From Antitrichia curtipendula (taxonomy: Eukaryota > Streptophyta > Bryopsida > Hypnales > Leucodontaceae): DNA of 64,000 bases. The stretch covers positions 22,422,254 through 22,486,253 of the forward strand of contig OX579641.1 in the NCBI GenBank assembly GCA_951230915.1, read 5' to 3'. The notes under the pieces were generated by a model. The model was not told the origin of the DNA. It made no database searches and saw nothing but the letters and a program-made list of their open reading frames with translations. Positions 13,376 to 24,639 of this stretch are shown piece after piece. A program made the translations under genes and the position numbers. Within the stretch, counting starts at the first letter, position 1, and each line of letters opens with the position of its first letter.

Positions 13376-13530
13376 GGGAATTTCATTAAAATGGCATATT
13401 CCATATGTCATTTTTAGACCGTGCGGTCTAAACCATAAAAGTGTCATTTAGGACAGGTGTACATTTCAGACCACGCCAAATTGTAAAAGTGCCAAAGTTG
13501 CAGAATGGCACCATTTTAATGAAATTCTCC
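13376..13530. mobile_element. Small inverted-repeat MITE in a putative intron
   Basis: The left arm GGGAATTTCATTAAAATGGC is matched by the right arm near 13506-13530 (CCATTTTAATGAAATTCTCC). The interior holds a palindrome around 'gaccgtgcggtc'. The 155-bp element has no coding capacity. It lies 25 bp before the TTAA of the adjacent element. Confidence 0.7.
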
Positions 13531-13559
13531 ATTTGCCAATTTAACGAAATTGACGTTAA

Positions 13560-14474
13560 CCCCTGAAGGACCAGCCTGCAGAATTTGGCAACATAAAAAA
13601 ATTGGGCAGGTACATGTGGCCAGAGATTTACAAGTTTGAGGTTGAAAATTTTAATAGAAGTTGTAGACGAGGAGTACCTTTCATTTGAACTAAATTTTAT
13701 GACATTTGGAAATACGAGTCAAAAGTTATGGCCTAATATGTTACTTTTTTTCTCGGCTGGGCAGTTTGGGCAGATAAAAAAAAATCACTTTTTTCACAAA
13801 CAAAAATTTGAAACTGGTTTTCCAGAGTTATCTATACATGGAAAGCTTTTAATCATTCCATTTTGACCAATGAGTAAAAAGTTATGAGGAGTTTTAGTTT
13901 GCGGGCAGTTTTGAAATCTCTACTCTAAAATAAACTTTGAAGTCTTTTATCTTACTCAATTTCCAATATTTTTTGAAAAAAATAAAATCATAGGATGTAG
14001 ATTGTTTAATACAACATTTCAACCATTGGAATTGGCATTTTTCAATTTCATACCTAAATTCTTAACAATTTAGTATTCTCTACTTCATTCTTCTTACTAT
14101 TTTTTTCGTATATGTTGTGCAATTCCAAATGATGTGAAAATTTTCCAGCATGTAGCCAACTTGTTTAGGAAAAAGAATCCTAAGAAGCACCACCATTTTG
14201 GACATTTTTTCATAAAAAATTGAGCTTGTGAAGTGCAGCTGCCCTGTTTTTCGCAGGATCAAAAAAACAATTTCAGTGATTTTGAATGCTTATATCTTGC
14301 TATCCATGTGGTGGAAATTTCTGAAATTTTTACCACATATTCTCAAGTCAGCATACTACAAGATTCTATGGTTACATGAGTAAAAAAAAGTTTTTTTCAA
14401 AAATTTGGTACTTGTATTAAAAATGGCAGTTCTTGAATGTTTTCAGTGAAAACATAGTCACGGAACTTTAGGGG
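13560..14474. mobile_element. TTAA-flanked non-autonomous element, copy C
   Basis: It is flanked by TTAA at 13556-13559 and 14475-14478. The left end is CCCCTGAAGGACC; the right end AACTTTAGGGG is more diverged. The 915-bp interior is colinear with copy A ('gggcagtttgggcag', 'gtgaagtgcagctgccc', 'atatcttgc'). Its right end is 13 bp upstream of an apparent splice acceptor (GTTCCAG, exon from 14488). Confidence 0.85.
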
Positions 14475-15478
14475 TTAACTGTTCCAGCAAGATGCAGAAG
14501 CATGGGAAGCTGAGAGTCGTCCTTGTTTTCAAGAGAGCAAGGCTGATGAAGAAGAACGAAGAATCGCCATAGTCAACAGTGAGGTTGATCACAAGGCCTG
14601 ATCGCAAGGCTGCTGTTGAAAAATGGAGGGGAGCCATGAGTGATGGCTACAATCAAACGACTCCACAATCACTTGATGTTCAAATAATCGAAGATTGTAT
14701 AGACAAGGTACTTCTACGCAATTCACAATGTATGTATAAGATTGTTAATGGAAATATAGTCAGCAATTTCATTAACAAAATTGAGCCAAGTGATTCGGAA
14801 TGCCAATAGTTTGTGACATTTGTCTCCACAAAGTTCTAAAATTAGGACTTGTATAGATTCACAATTCAAGTGATTTATTTTGAAAAGTGCCCAAATTTTT
14901 TGGAATTATGCCAATTTTAACATTGAATTGTAGGAGAAAAATTGCAATATGAGACAATAAGTATGATTGGGCATTTCCTATAATTTAATTAAATTAAATA
15001 GAGAGGCAACATATTTGTATATATACTAATGCAAATTACACATTGATTTTCCAAAAATTTGTTGCCCTATGGATCTTGTGGAATTGGAAAATGGAATAAG
15101 GGAGAAGGTTCTAAAACCAACAAGGAATCGAAAATGGTTCAAAATGTGCTCACTAAGATCATTTTAGGATGTAAATAGCGTGCTCATTGTACAAGGTGCC
15201 TTAACTTTTTTTGAAATGTGACTTAAGACATGTATTATAGACGTGCATTTTGGTCTCAAATGACCACCATAGGCACATTTAAATCATTTTAGATTCCTTG
15301 TTGGTTTTAAAACATACCTTAAAAGAGGTCAATAGAGACATACTTAAAATCAATTGTGAATGTGTAGGCACGGTTAGATTTGAGCTTTTTGGAACAACAA
15401 ACAATGCAAATGGAAACTGAAATGAAGACACTACAAATGGAGCTTGCCAAGCTAAAGGATCAACTTTGCCAAACTTAG

Positions 15479-16522
15479 ATTCAATATGATGAATAACATC
15501 CTTTTGTAATAACAAACTTTAACTCTTAAATGTCTAAAAAGCCCAATTGTAGTTATAACATGGTGCCATTTGTATATTTTGACATACACAATCTTGTATG
15601 CAGTGCATGAATTGAGGTATGTTGTAATAACAAAAGTGTACCTTCACTTTGAGTTGGATTGAATGACATATGGCACTCCCAATTGGGATCATTGTTGCAC
15701 ATATTCTATAATAATGGTGTAGTATTTGGCATGATAAGGTTTAGATGCTAAAATGACATCCAAATGAACAATGTTAATTGGTGAATAATCTATCCTATAG
15801 TGTATGTCTTGGCATAATTTTGTACAAAGTCCATATTTTAGGAGTCCAAATTTTGCCCTTTCCATTGGCATTGGACACCAAAGGAAGGAGGGCTTGCATT
15901 TGATAAGAACACATGTGATTTTTTGTATTGTACAAAAGCTTTAACTCTTGAATGTCAAGGAGCTCTATTTCACCATTTTGATTGGCTATATATTGCATAT
16001 AAAATACTTTCTTGGAACAAAGCCTTTTATAACATAGCTTCTTTTAGTAATTGTAAATATATGTTGTTATTTTTAGTAGGTAAAGTTGCATCTTTACAAC
16101 AAATTACATATTTTTTTGGTGAACGATTTAGTGTAGAAACAATATTACTGTGATTTCAAAACCTAATAGATCATATGAGTAGCAAAGGAATTATTTTGAT
16201 CCACTTTAATTCTAAATTGTTGAACCTATAAAATTCCTATGAGATCAAATTTTCATCGTTTTAATATATTGTTGGAGATGGAAAATAAAATTTGAGTTTT
16301 TAAAATATTTGAATTATATTTTTCATTAATCTTCTTTGGGTTGAAAATCAAATTTTTCAAAAAATTCCACAAGCTTATAATACAAATCCATGTGAGAAAC
16401 TTAGTCGAAAACTTTTGAAAATAAGCTCAAGAACATTTATAGATTTCACTTATAGGATTCCAAAATTTCAACTTACCATAGTTGCTTCATTGAAGAAATA
16501 TGAGGTTTCATAGAGATACTAA
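15479..16522. other. AT-rich intergenic DNA, no gene recognised
   Basis: Several short overlapping frames exist on both strands, none with recognisable motifs. Confidence 0.45.
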
Positions 16523-16675
16523 CACTACAAGAAAATGGGTGTATAAATGACTTGTCCACAATGACTACACCGACAACAATGAATGCAAAATAGTCATTTT
16601 GCAATCATTTTGCATTCATTGTTGTCGGTGTAGTCATTGTGGACAAGTCATTTATACACCCGTTTTCTTGTAGTG
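16523..16675. mobile_element. CACTA-type foldback MITE
   Basis: A 153-bp near-perfect palindrome has arms of about 70 bp. It begins CACTACAAGAAAA and ends TTTTCTTGTAGTG, the terminus of plant CACTA (En/Spm) elements. TAA flanks both sides (16520-16522 and 16676-16678), the expected 3-bp target duplication. The only arm mismatch I see in the outer part is T/C near position 15. The transcript would form a long hairpin. Such high arm identity suggests recent insertion. Confidence 0.93.
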
Positions 16676-17061
16676 TAATTGGTGCAAGGCCACTAAGATA
16701 AATATTATAGTTGGAGCTCCAAAATAACTTCTTTCTTTCTACTAGTAGTATAAATAACCCTATTAGTGAAGGTACAAAAATTAGCACTATATATAAAATT
16801 AGTATCACTTCCAAAAATAAAATTGTAAAAATTTCTATTAGTAAGGGTGCAAAATCAACCACCTACAAAATTAGTGTCAATACATATGCTTATTTTTGCA
16901 AAAATTGGTACAATACATGCAATTTTAGCCTAAACTAATTCAATTATTTAAAAAATAATCTAACTATGGTAAACAAGCATCATTGAAAGGACAATCAATA
17001 TGACACAATAATCCTTTAGCAAGCACTAATGATATTGTGATTGATAAATTAGCATCTCACA

Positions 17062-17273
17062 TTACAAGTAGAACCTCTCCTAGTGCATTCTCTCTTAGTG
17101 CACAACTATCACTTATATAATTAATAGGTGTGCCCAATTTCAAGCACTTTTTCTGAAAAGTAGTGTAGTTAGAGCCGACAACTGCTAGGTGACCATTATT
17201 ACACCTCTTTAAATGCATAAACCTCTTAGTACATAAGCCCAGCACCATGCACTAAGAGAGGTTCTAACTGTAA
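17062..17273. mobile_element. Inverted-repeat MITE-like element
   Basis: The left terminus TTACAAGTAGAACCTCTCCT (continuing AGTGCA) is mirrored by the right terminus (TGCACTAAGAGAGGTTCTAA, continuing CTGTAA) with about four mismatches over 26 bp. The interior repeats variants of 'cctcttagt'. The target duplication was not clear, so the superfamily is unassigned. Confidence 0.65.
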
Positions 17274-18174
17274 TAGGATATAAAGCAATGCTATATAATG
17301 TGACTTGGATAAATTAGCGTCTTTATCACTAATAGGATAAATCAGTGCATTGGACTCGATTATTCAATTACTGTAACTTCCCGCCACATTAAATAGTGTA
17401 ACAGTCACCACCCTTGATCAATGATCATTCAACTGAGGCCAGAGCGAACGAGTTCATAAGCCACAGAGGGCACCAGCTTTGAGTTCAGAGTTCTCATTTA
17501 CACATGAATGAAACACAAAAGTAAAGTGGACTGCCTTCTCAAGCACCAGCCATTGTAATGAAGATCATGAGAGAATGACATCCCTCGGTGCTAGACATTT
17601 CAATACAGCCTAGAAAATACATAAACATCCAACTGGTGACAGAGCATGTCGACACAACGCGCACAACGGATGAGCCACCCATACAAGGTCTGAAAGTAGG
17701 TGGACACGAATCTTCTCAGAATTGTGTCATGTTGTTTCGTGGACGGATATTGACCTGTGAGATTGAGTAATAGATTTGCCAGAAAAAGAATCCCTGTAAA
17801 TTCTGACAAGCGATTGTCAAAGTCCAAGTAAAAACTGACAAAGTTAGGCTAATAGCTTCACTGGACTTGAACTGAAATAAGAAGAAAGCAAGTGGCGATG
17901 GAACATACCCGAGAATTGAATGGCATTGTAAGTACAAGACTGCTCAGCCATTATTAATGCAATCCAGGTAAAAGTCGTCATATTAGTACAAAGCTATTAG
18001 CGTAAGGGTATACTCCTGATGTATAATTACAATTCAATTGGAACATAGCAAATGCAACTCTGTGCACCTTAGGATAGAAAAGCTGGAAGTTAAGGCAGCA
18101 ATCGCTAATTTGGGTTCCTCTTCAAGTAAAAGGGAAAAAAGGATTTCCGTGGTAGGAGAGATACTCTTACTTCT
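17274..18174. other. Probable 3' flank/UTR of the acidic-protein gene
   Basis: This region of more balanced base composition lies downstream of the stop codon of the - strand gene ending at 18175. No poly(A) signal could be chosen with confidence. Short open frames here look incidental. Confidence 0.4.
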
Positions 18175-20700
18175 TTACAAGTCTGCATCAGTCTTCTTAG
18201 CTTGCACAACAGGTTGTGGAGTAAGAATCTCGGCAGGCGGTTTGGGGGGCGGCTTTAGTCTCATTCCAGATGGACGACTCTCAAAATCGGACTCTGACTC
18301 TGAACCGCCGCCACCTTCAGGTTCCGAGTCTAAATCTGTTTCGTCTTCAGAACTGTCTTCGCTTGAGTTGTACTGCGCAGCGTATTTCCGAGTGGATGAT
18401 GCCACAGGCCGTATAGATGGCCTTCCAAGCGCAGAGGCTAAGATTGCGGATTTACTAGGCGGTCCGTTTAACGGAACTTTCGTTGACGGCGGTGTGATTT
18501 GAAGCTGCGGAGCATCTGGTTGAAATTTTTTGGATGGACTATCCCCTATGAAACCTCTTAGCTTGTCTGAGACATGAGTTACTTGCTCATCCGTTGTCGT
18601 CCGCAGTATCGATACGTCTGCAGGACGTCTGTTCGACAACTCACCACAGTTTGAAGGGGAAGGCATAGAGTTGCACAGAAACTCGAGCTTGGAAACGAGT
18701 TTCTGCTTCGTAGATAACTCAGGTTCAGCAAACTCAGACTCGTCCCCACTCATGGAGGTGATGGAATTGTACCGTTCAGCTGCGAAAAATCGTCCCGCCA
18801 AACCCCGTCTCTCGTGATCAGGAGTGGTGGCATACCCGAGATCTGTATCAGGACTTCGAGGTCCCTGGTCAGCGGTCTTCGTTGGTATAATTAAGGGTTG
18901 GATCGGATTTGAGCCGGCTGGGAGTGAGATCGCATTACCCAAGGTACGAGTTTGGTTCACATGCTCTGGAAAGTCAGGAAGGGGTCTGTCCAATTCGGCG
19001 AGATCTTCATGAGCTGTAGCGGACTCTATACTTTCTGCAGTTGCAAGACTTCCCACAACTGGAAGAGACATCGACCTCTCAACAAAGTGATGCGGCTCCA
19101 AAAGAACATCCGCAGGAGCAGCGGAGGTTTCGGGGTCCTTGTGAGGTTCCTCATTGTCAGTAGTAGGATGATCTGTGGCAGCTTCCGGCGCATGAGGCTC
19201 CTCATGACTAGCAGGAACATCATCAAGCATGACGTCGGTGTGAAGGTCACCAGGTACAGCCCCGGAATCCTCTTCTACAACCCCGGAATCCTCTTCTACA
19301 GCCCTGGAATCCTCTTCTACAGCGGCAGGGGGTTCATGAATTTCATGCTCCACAGGGAGTACATCCTCCAACTCTGGTATATCGTGCAACTCAGTATCGT
19401 CGTTGGCCTGTGGCCTATCCTCGTGAGCTGGTGTTGCTGGAGGATGGCTTTCGTCATTAATAGCTTCTGCTGGAACAGAACGGTCTTCATGCGGGATCTC
19501 AACAGGAGGTGTGTACTCTTCAGGATCATCATCGGCATGTGGAGCAGTGTCTCCATGAGTTCCTACAGCATCTACTGCTTGCTGGTCATGCAAGTCGATG
19601 TCACGATCGTGAGCTTCATCATGCCTTGTTGGAAGAGGTGACTCCATCTCCCTGTTTCCTTGATGCAAATCTGCAAAGTAATGGCGTCCCTCGTCACTGC
19701 CACTGGAGGAAGGCAAATCTTCCTCTTGCACCGTAAAAGGTGGTGGTTGGCCATAAGTACCATTAGCCAACGATAACTCGTCCTGTGAGATAGACTCTGC
19801 ATCCAACGACCGCTCCCCAAACTCGAGATGCATATCTTCATCATGATCACTGTGATGGTGATCATATTCATCACTGTCAGAGGCATCTTCAATATATTTC
19901 GAAAGAGGAGCAGTGACCGAAGCAGGACCGGTTATTTGTGGTGGCATGTCATGTTCAATAGGGGGAGGTTCGACATCGTCGAACATAGAGGTATCAGAGT
20001 CGAGTCTTCTAGATAAACTCGGATGAGGTGAGAAAAAGTTATGGGGAAGATCTCGGGTGTTAGTTGCTGCGGTAAATGAAGGGGCCGTCTCAAAACTTCT
20101 GCCAGATGGAGCGTGAAAAGAATTCCAAGAACCGGAGTAAGATAATTCAGGTACGCCTTGCCTCTGGAGATTATGCTCCTCGGCAAAGCTCTCCTCCTCC
20201 GCAGGAATCCTCCGAGTTACTAACTTCATCATCAGCCGGGGCTTCTCCTCAGCTCTGTGAGCGAAAGCTTCCTGCAGAATGGAAACGTTCTCATCATTCA
20301 ATAACGCCCCCCTAAAATTCTCGTTTCGTAATTTCTGCTCCACCCACATGAACCCAGAATCTTTGCAAGATGATACCCAATCACTGAGAATAGAACGAAT
20401 ATCCTTGCTGGATTTCTTTCTCTTCACATCCCTCGTCACATCTTCTGCTCTAAAACCCGCTTCATCTTCGGAATTGAGTTCTGAAGAACTCTGAAGCTCA
20501 CGCTCCTGCTCAGAAGGATCTTCGAATTGAGGACCCATTGTCACTAACGCCACCAGAAACAAGGCTGTGGAGATCAATAGGGGCGAGAAGAACTTCAGAA
20601 TCGGCCAAAACGGAGGTGTGAGGAAAACCAATAAACTGCAGGAAACATACGGATGATCCCGTATGAGAGTAGTCATATCAGCAAGCACGCTCGAGCCCAT
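18175..20700 (-). CDS. Intronless acidic, membrane-anchored plant protein (uncharacterised family)
   Basis: A single uninterrupted frame of 841 codons runs from the ATG at 20698-20700; the frame stays open to an upstream ATG at 20838, adding 46 residues with no clear signal. I prefer the inner start because it places a hydrophobic region right at the N-terminus (about residues 18-54, two segments, DHPYVSCSLLVFL then PLLISTALFLVALV). This arrangement recalls plant proteins sometimes labelled 'cardiomyopathy-associated-like' (for example At5g17910), but the resemblance is only to the N-terminal layout. The rest is disordered: a basic/charged patch (KRKKSSKDIRSILSDWV), a long Asp/Glu/His/Pro-rich middle with a seven-residue EEDSxxV-type repeat, and a Ser/Asp-rich tail ending in a proline-rich basic segment. 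Likely anchored in the secretory/ER membrane with the acidic part cytosolic; function unknown. GC content is clearly higher than in its surroundings. Confidence 0.85.
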   Translation of the reverse strand: MGSSVLADMTTLIRDHPYVSCSLLVFLTPPFWPILKFFSPLLISTALFLVALVTMGPQFEDPSEQERELQSSSELNSEDEAGFRAEDVTRDVKRKKSSKDIRSILSDWVSSCKDSGFMWVEQKLRNENFRGALLNDENVSILQEAFAHRAEEKPRLMMKLVTRRIPAEEESFAEEHNLQRQGVPELSYSGSWNSFHAPSGRSFETAPSFTAATNTRDLPHNFFSPHPSLSRRLDSDTSMFDDVEPPPIEHDMPPQITGPASVTAPLSKYIEDASDSDEYDHHHSDHDEDMHLEFGERSLDAESISQDELSLANGTYGQPPPFTVQEEDLPSSSGSDEGRHYFADLHQGNREMESPLPTRHDEAHDRDIDLHDQQAVDAVGTHGDTAPHADDDPEEYTPPVEIPHEDRSVPAEAINDESHPPATPAHEDRPQANDDTELHDIPELEDVLPVEHEIHEPPAAVEEDSRAVEEDSGVVEEDSGAVPGDLHTDVMLDDVPASHEEPHAPEAATDHPTTDNEEPHKDPETSAAPADVLLEPHHFVERSMSLPVVGSLATAESIESATAHEDLAELDRPLPDFPEHVNQTRTLGNAISLPAGSNPIQPLIIPTKTADQGPRSPDTDLGYATTPDHERRGLAGRFFAAERYNSITSMSGDESEFAEPELSTKQKLVSKLEFLCNSMPSPSNCGELSNRRPADVSILRTTTDEQVTHVSDKLRGFIGDSPSKKFQPDAPQLQITPPSTKVPLNGPPSKSAILASALGRPSIRPVASSTRKYAAQYNSSEDSSEDETDLDSEPEGGGGSESESDFESRPSGMRLKPPPKPPAEILTPQPVVQAKKTDADL
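19256..19325. repeat. 21-bp in-frame tandem repeat in the acidic gene
   Basis: About three copies of a 21-bp unit ('cccggaatcctcttctaca') encode the repeated heptapeptide with EEDS at its core. The copies differ by only one or two bases. Length variation between individuals would be expected. Confidence 0.85.
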
Positions 20701-22989
20701 TTGGTCTAGGCACTTGATCAAAGATTTCGGTGTCGTGGTGCTGCCTCCCAAACTGGATGCTGGTCGAAATTGTGTTTTTTCTATTGTAAGCGTGACTGGT
20801 CGGAGTATCACAACATGCTTGACCAGGCAAGCAGACAAGTGCCACCTTCAATCCAGCCTGCACCACGTTTCAGCTCCAATAGATGCATAACTTCAATAAC
20901 CAACCCCAGACGAGAAGGTTATGAGACTTCCATTGAGAGGGCGCTTTATTCAAAAAGGTCGTCGAGCATTAGTTGAAAGAGTCATGTCTTCGAAAAAGAA
21001 GTGGAAATGCGTGTGGTCTTCCTCCCTGTGTTCACTCAAGATACGAAAATGTCAGCCAAGTTTTTTCATTTTTAAATGATATAAACTTCCTCAGTATTCA
21101 GTAAATAGTCACTGGACTCCAATATATCCAACATAATGTTAGAATTGTGCAATCACATACTATCTTACAACCATTTCGTCTAATAATCAGGGACTGCTCT
21201 TTGGTTTTCGTAACGCAGAGAAAGTCGGAGGATGTTGCCAAAACGTTAATAGATTCCGGCGTGCAACCAAGAATTATAAACTTAAAATGACGACAAGCTC
21301 GTCAGAAATTCAGCCGTAGACATCTAAAACGATCATAGCAGGCAAGGATTACAATAATGAGCTCCGCCTATAGCAGCTAATTTATGATTCACATGCTGAG
21401 AAGAGTTTCGTGAGCATTTGCTGTTGTCACCTCCTCACACTAAGTGATGCCAGAACAAAAACTATGAGCACAATTGTACTGTGCTGCACAGGTGATTGAT
21501 CCCCCTAAGGCCCTTAATGCTCTCGGAGAGTAAAGCCATCAACCAACGACAAATAGCAAGAGTGTCGTACAGAGATAATCATAAAAAACACTTCATTGGT
21601 AAATCACAGTCACTCTATGGTAAATCAGAATTACAAGCTACCGTAAAATTGCAGTAAGTGTCAGGGCAAATTCGGAGCACAATCGAGATACCAGTTCTGA
21701 TAGTTCAATTTATCGTTTTCTGAGGTAAGTCGGCAAGTTCCAAAGCCCTCCCCCTTCGATGAAAACATTTTTACTGCAAAAGCACAGCGTAAGAACTGAC
21801 TGGCTAACAACGAGAAACTTTAACCACATGACATAATTTCACGATCGGACTCCAAACAGAAACTCCGACTAGCCAAGCTCTTATTGAAATTACAATTGGC
21901 AACCCTCTCAAGCCAGAACACAGTGAGAAGTCTACGTCCCTGAAGATGTCGCGATAAGATAAGGGAGCAACCAAGCGCTGCAGAAGCCAGATGGAAGACC
22001 TAATCATCTAATAGTTACGAATGCAAGGAACACCCTGAATAAAATTTCCACCACACTCGATGAATATCAATATTGCAATTCCTATAAAAATTTAAAACAT
22101 CATTAAGATTCTTCCCTACTAAACCACTTCAGCATTCATCTAATTGGATAGGAAAGGTGAAGGATACAGGATTCAGAGTGAGCTTTGCTAAGCTAACACC
22201 ACCGCACCTGAGTTCCACATCCGCTTCATCAATTGCCAGATCGTTTCAAACTCTTCTGGAGTAACATGCGATATAGGTAATTTCACAGAATGACCGTACA
22301 ACGCAAGTACAAGGAAGCGCGTAAGCAAGCTGACAAAGAAGTACGCAACGATAATACAATGCCGATCTATTGAATAAAAAGTCTTGCGAATATTGCAATT
22401 ACTCTAAGAATGGTGAACAATCGCATCCACCACATCACTATCTTCGACCAATCTCAAGCATAATGAATACACTCCAACTTACAGCTCCGGTTTTTCACAA
22501 ACCTTAAATTCAAAACAAAAAAAGCGCGTAACAAAAAAGCTTCTACACGGTTCCCTCCAGCTTCATACGACACCTCGTTCAAACCAAAAACACTTCAACA
22601 AAATCGGCCAAGAAAACGAAAAACGAAATTGAAAAGAGAGAAAAAGTGTGAATTAATTAAGCGTCATGAACAATCCGAAATCCAAACGAAAATTGGAACA
22701 CTCTTCACCTAAAGACACAAAAACTGAAAACAGAGCCAACGCAAACCAAAACTGCAAGAAATTTCACATCCCAGGCCAAAGAGACACATTCAAAAACCGT
22801 CACCATAACAGGAAACGAAAGACCACGATACAATCATTCAAGTACGTACCTCCAACCTACGCCTTCCGCCTTCCACTATCCCTCTCTCCTCCAACCACGC
22901 TGAATTACACGGAAACCAAAGCGATTCCAGAAAAGCCTCGCTGGAAGCGGGAACACACTCACTCACTCACTCATCAGCCACTCATCACT

Positions 22990-23023
<34 letters not shown>

Positions 23024-23250
23024 CCGAACTCCGACAGAAGGAAAAGCACACACACATCATAATAAGTGCACACACAGCTTGTAAGTAGGGTTCGCTTGTG
23101 GGGAGAGACGAAGTTCCCACGTGTTGTTCCCCATTATGGGAACAAATGTTCGCTAGAAAAGGACCACCAATAGTAAGGATCATGCTACGGCCAGGGAGGG
23201 CTAGCTAGAGCTCACATGGTCTTCCCTCAGGTCTTTTCTGGAGGGTGAAA
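20701..23250 (-). promoter_or_regulatory. 5' leader and promoter region of the acidic-protein gene
   Basis: No separate gene can be supported. Base composition is gene-like rather than repeat-like, suggesting a long leader, perhaps with an intron, and a promoter for the - strand gene. Microsatellites cluster near 22955-23022. The precise transcription start cannot be seen. Confidence 0.4.
22955..23022. repeat. Microsatellites (CACT)n and (AGC)n
   Basis: About 4-5 units of CACT at 22955-22973 are followed by about 10.7 units of AGC at 22991-23022. On the + strand this would read as poly-Gln in a 140-codon frame, but that frame has no other protein-like features and lies in the presumed leader/promoter of the - strand gene. 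Confidence 0.9.
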
Positions 23251-24635
23251 GGGGGATGAGTTCGGCTTAAATGTAAAAAACCTGTTCTCTGTTTCAGGTC
23301 ATTTTAGGTCATTAAATTTTGTATTTTTGTGACTAAATTTTCAATTTCGCAACGACGTGTTAGTAATTGGGGGTCTTTGATTCCGAATATGAAATCAAAA
23401 TTTCCCAAATTCGATCATCTCGTGGTAAATAATAAGTTCGTGCGTGAGCCTTGCCTTCAAGACTCTGGGCTCTGGCTTCTGGCTCCATACTAACTTACCT
23501 TACCTTACTCCCAGAGTCCCAGAGTCCCAGAGCAAGAGAACAAGAGCTGCGTTCTTCCCAAGACACCAGTGGTCCAGGGTCTTGTACGTACGAGAGCCAT
23601 GAGGTGCCCTGCATTTACTGCAGGCTTTGGAATCTGGGTCTTTCATGCAGTTGACATGGTGTCCTTGTTTCCTCTAGCTTCTTTTTCCAATCTTTTTAAG
23701 TTTGTTCCCTCTGCCAGTCTGGAGAATTCTTCGGAGCCTATGTATGTTAAGCTTAGCTAGGACATGAACCATGGACGGCACTGTGACAGATTCTCACTGC
23801 ACTGGGGATGAAATGTGGACTGGGTTCGATCGATCGATCGATCGGTAATTCGGTACCGGTAACTGGAAGATCAAGTTGCATTGATTTGAGGAGAGAAATT
23901 TTCCGGTTGATGAGTTGATGAGCGGCTGCGGTATCAGCAGTGATCGCCGAGTGGCGGGGATCATCATCCATCCAAATATATGCTGGTGACGGACGTCGCC
24001 ACTCGATCGCTCAGTGTTTTCGGGGTGAAAAGGTACAACTTACTGAGTAGATCTGGAGGAGAATTTTTTGTCTTCGGAGGTACAGTAGGAATTGAACCAG
24101 GAAGCATTCATTCTGGCTGGGTGGGGCGCGAATCACGTAACATGTGTTTGTACAGTGCCTGTGTGCTTTGTACACTGACGGACGGCAAGAAATCGGAAGG
24201 TAAGGTTTTGTTTGTTAATTTGTTTTGAAACCAATGAAACGGAATTTCATGGCGAGCGGCGAAGTACAAAAGACCGCCAGACACAGGTGGCCTGACGAGG
24301 GAACCGACACGACGACACTCACAACGAACCAGACACTGACGAAGCGGACGGAAGCCGGAAAGAACAGGGATCGTAAGGTAAACAAATAAGCAATTCAGCA
24401 TGGTTCCCATGGATTTATATATTGGGAACCTTTTTTGTGGGGTCCTCTTGGCAGTCAAGAGGGGATTCTACATTATCTTACAATGTATTTTTTGGATACC
24501 GTAGGAATTTTCAAAGTGCTGAAAAAAGATGTTTTTAAAAGCAATCATAGACTCTCATCAATAATGGGAGTACATTGTAGGCAAGAATCTATGATATGTA
24601 ATTTTAGATGGCGTGCACTTTTAGGTGTAGTTAAC
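23251..24635. other. Intergenic DNA of balanced composition, no gene recognised
   Basis: A short (GATC)n run lies at about 23829-23845. Small direct repeats of 'cagagtccc' lie near 23513-23531. Short open frames on both strands have no recognisable domain. It may hold a promoter or non-coding transcript, which cannot be decided from sequence alone. Confidence 0.35.
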
Positions 24636-24639
24636 TTAA

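Larger units (their letters stand above)
12826..15478 (+). pseudogene. Unrecognised multi-exon coiled-coil gene, possibly broken
   Basis: Candidate exons on the + strand have good GT-AG borders and compatible phases: 12826-12865, 12929-13096, 14488-14707 and 15368-15478 (TAG stop). The second encodes a charged helical stretch (…SKVIRRMHAADKGFREE…). The third contains QDAEAWEAESRPCFQES and an EEERR run. The last ends in a heptad-rich tail (QMETEMKTLQMELAKLK). The third exon needs a one-base frame change near 14577, so the gene is a pseudogene, has an unseen micro-intron, or my model is wrong. Upstream exons may lie at 10714-10899 or 9746-9979. A TTAA element and another MITE occupy the intron before exon 14488. 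I do not recognise the family; a coiled-coil structural protein is all that can be said. Confidence 0.4.

Noticed and set aside
18038..19641. Long + strand frames opposite the acidic-protein gene
   Set aside because: They are antisense shadows of the 841-codon frame; their composition is explained by the repeated acidic codons on the other strand.
22666..23088. 140-codon + strand frame with a poly-Gln run
   Set aside because: The poly-Gln comes from an AGC microsatellite, the rest is low-complexity, and it lies in the presumed leader/promoter of the - strand gene.
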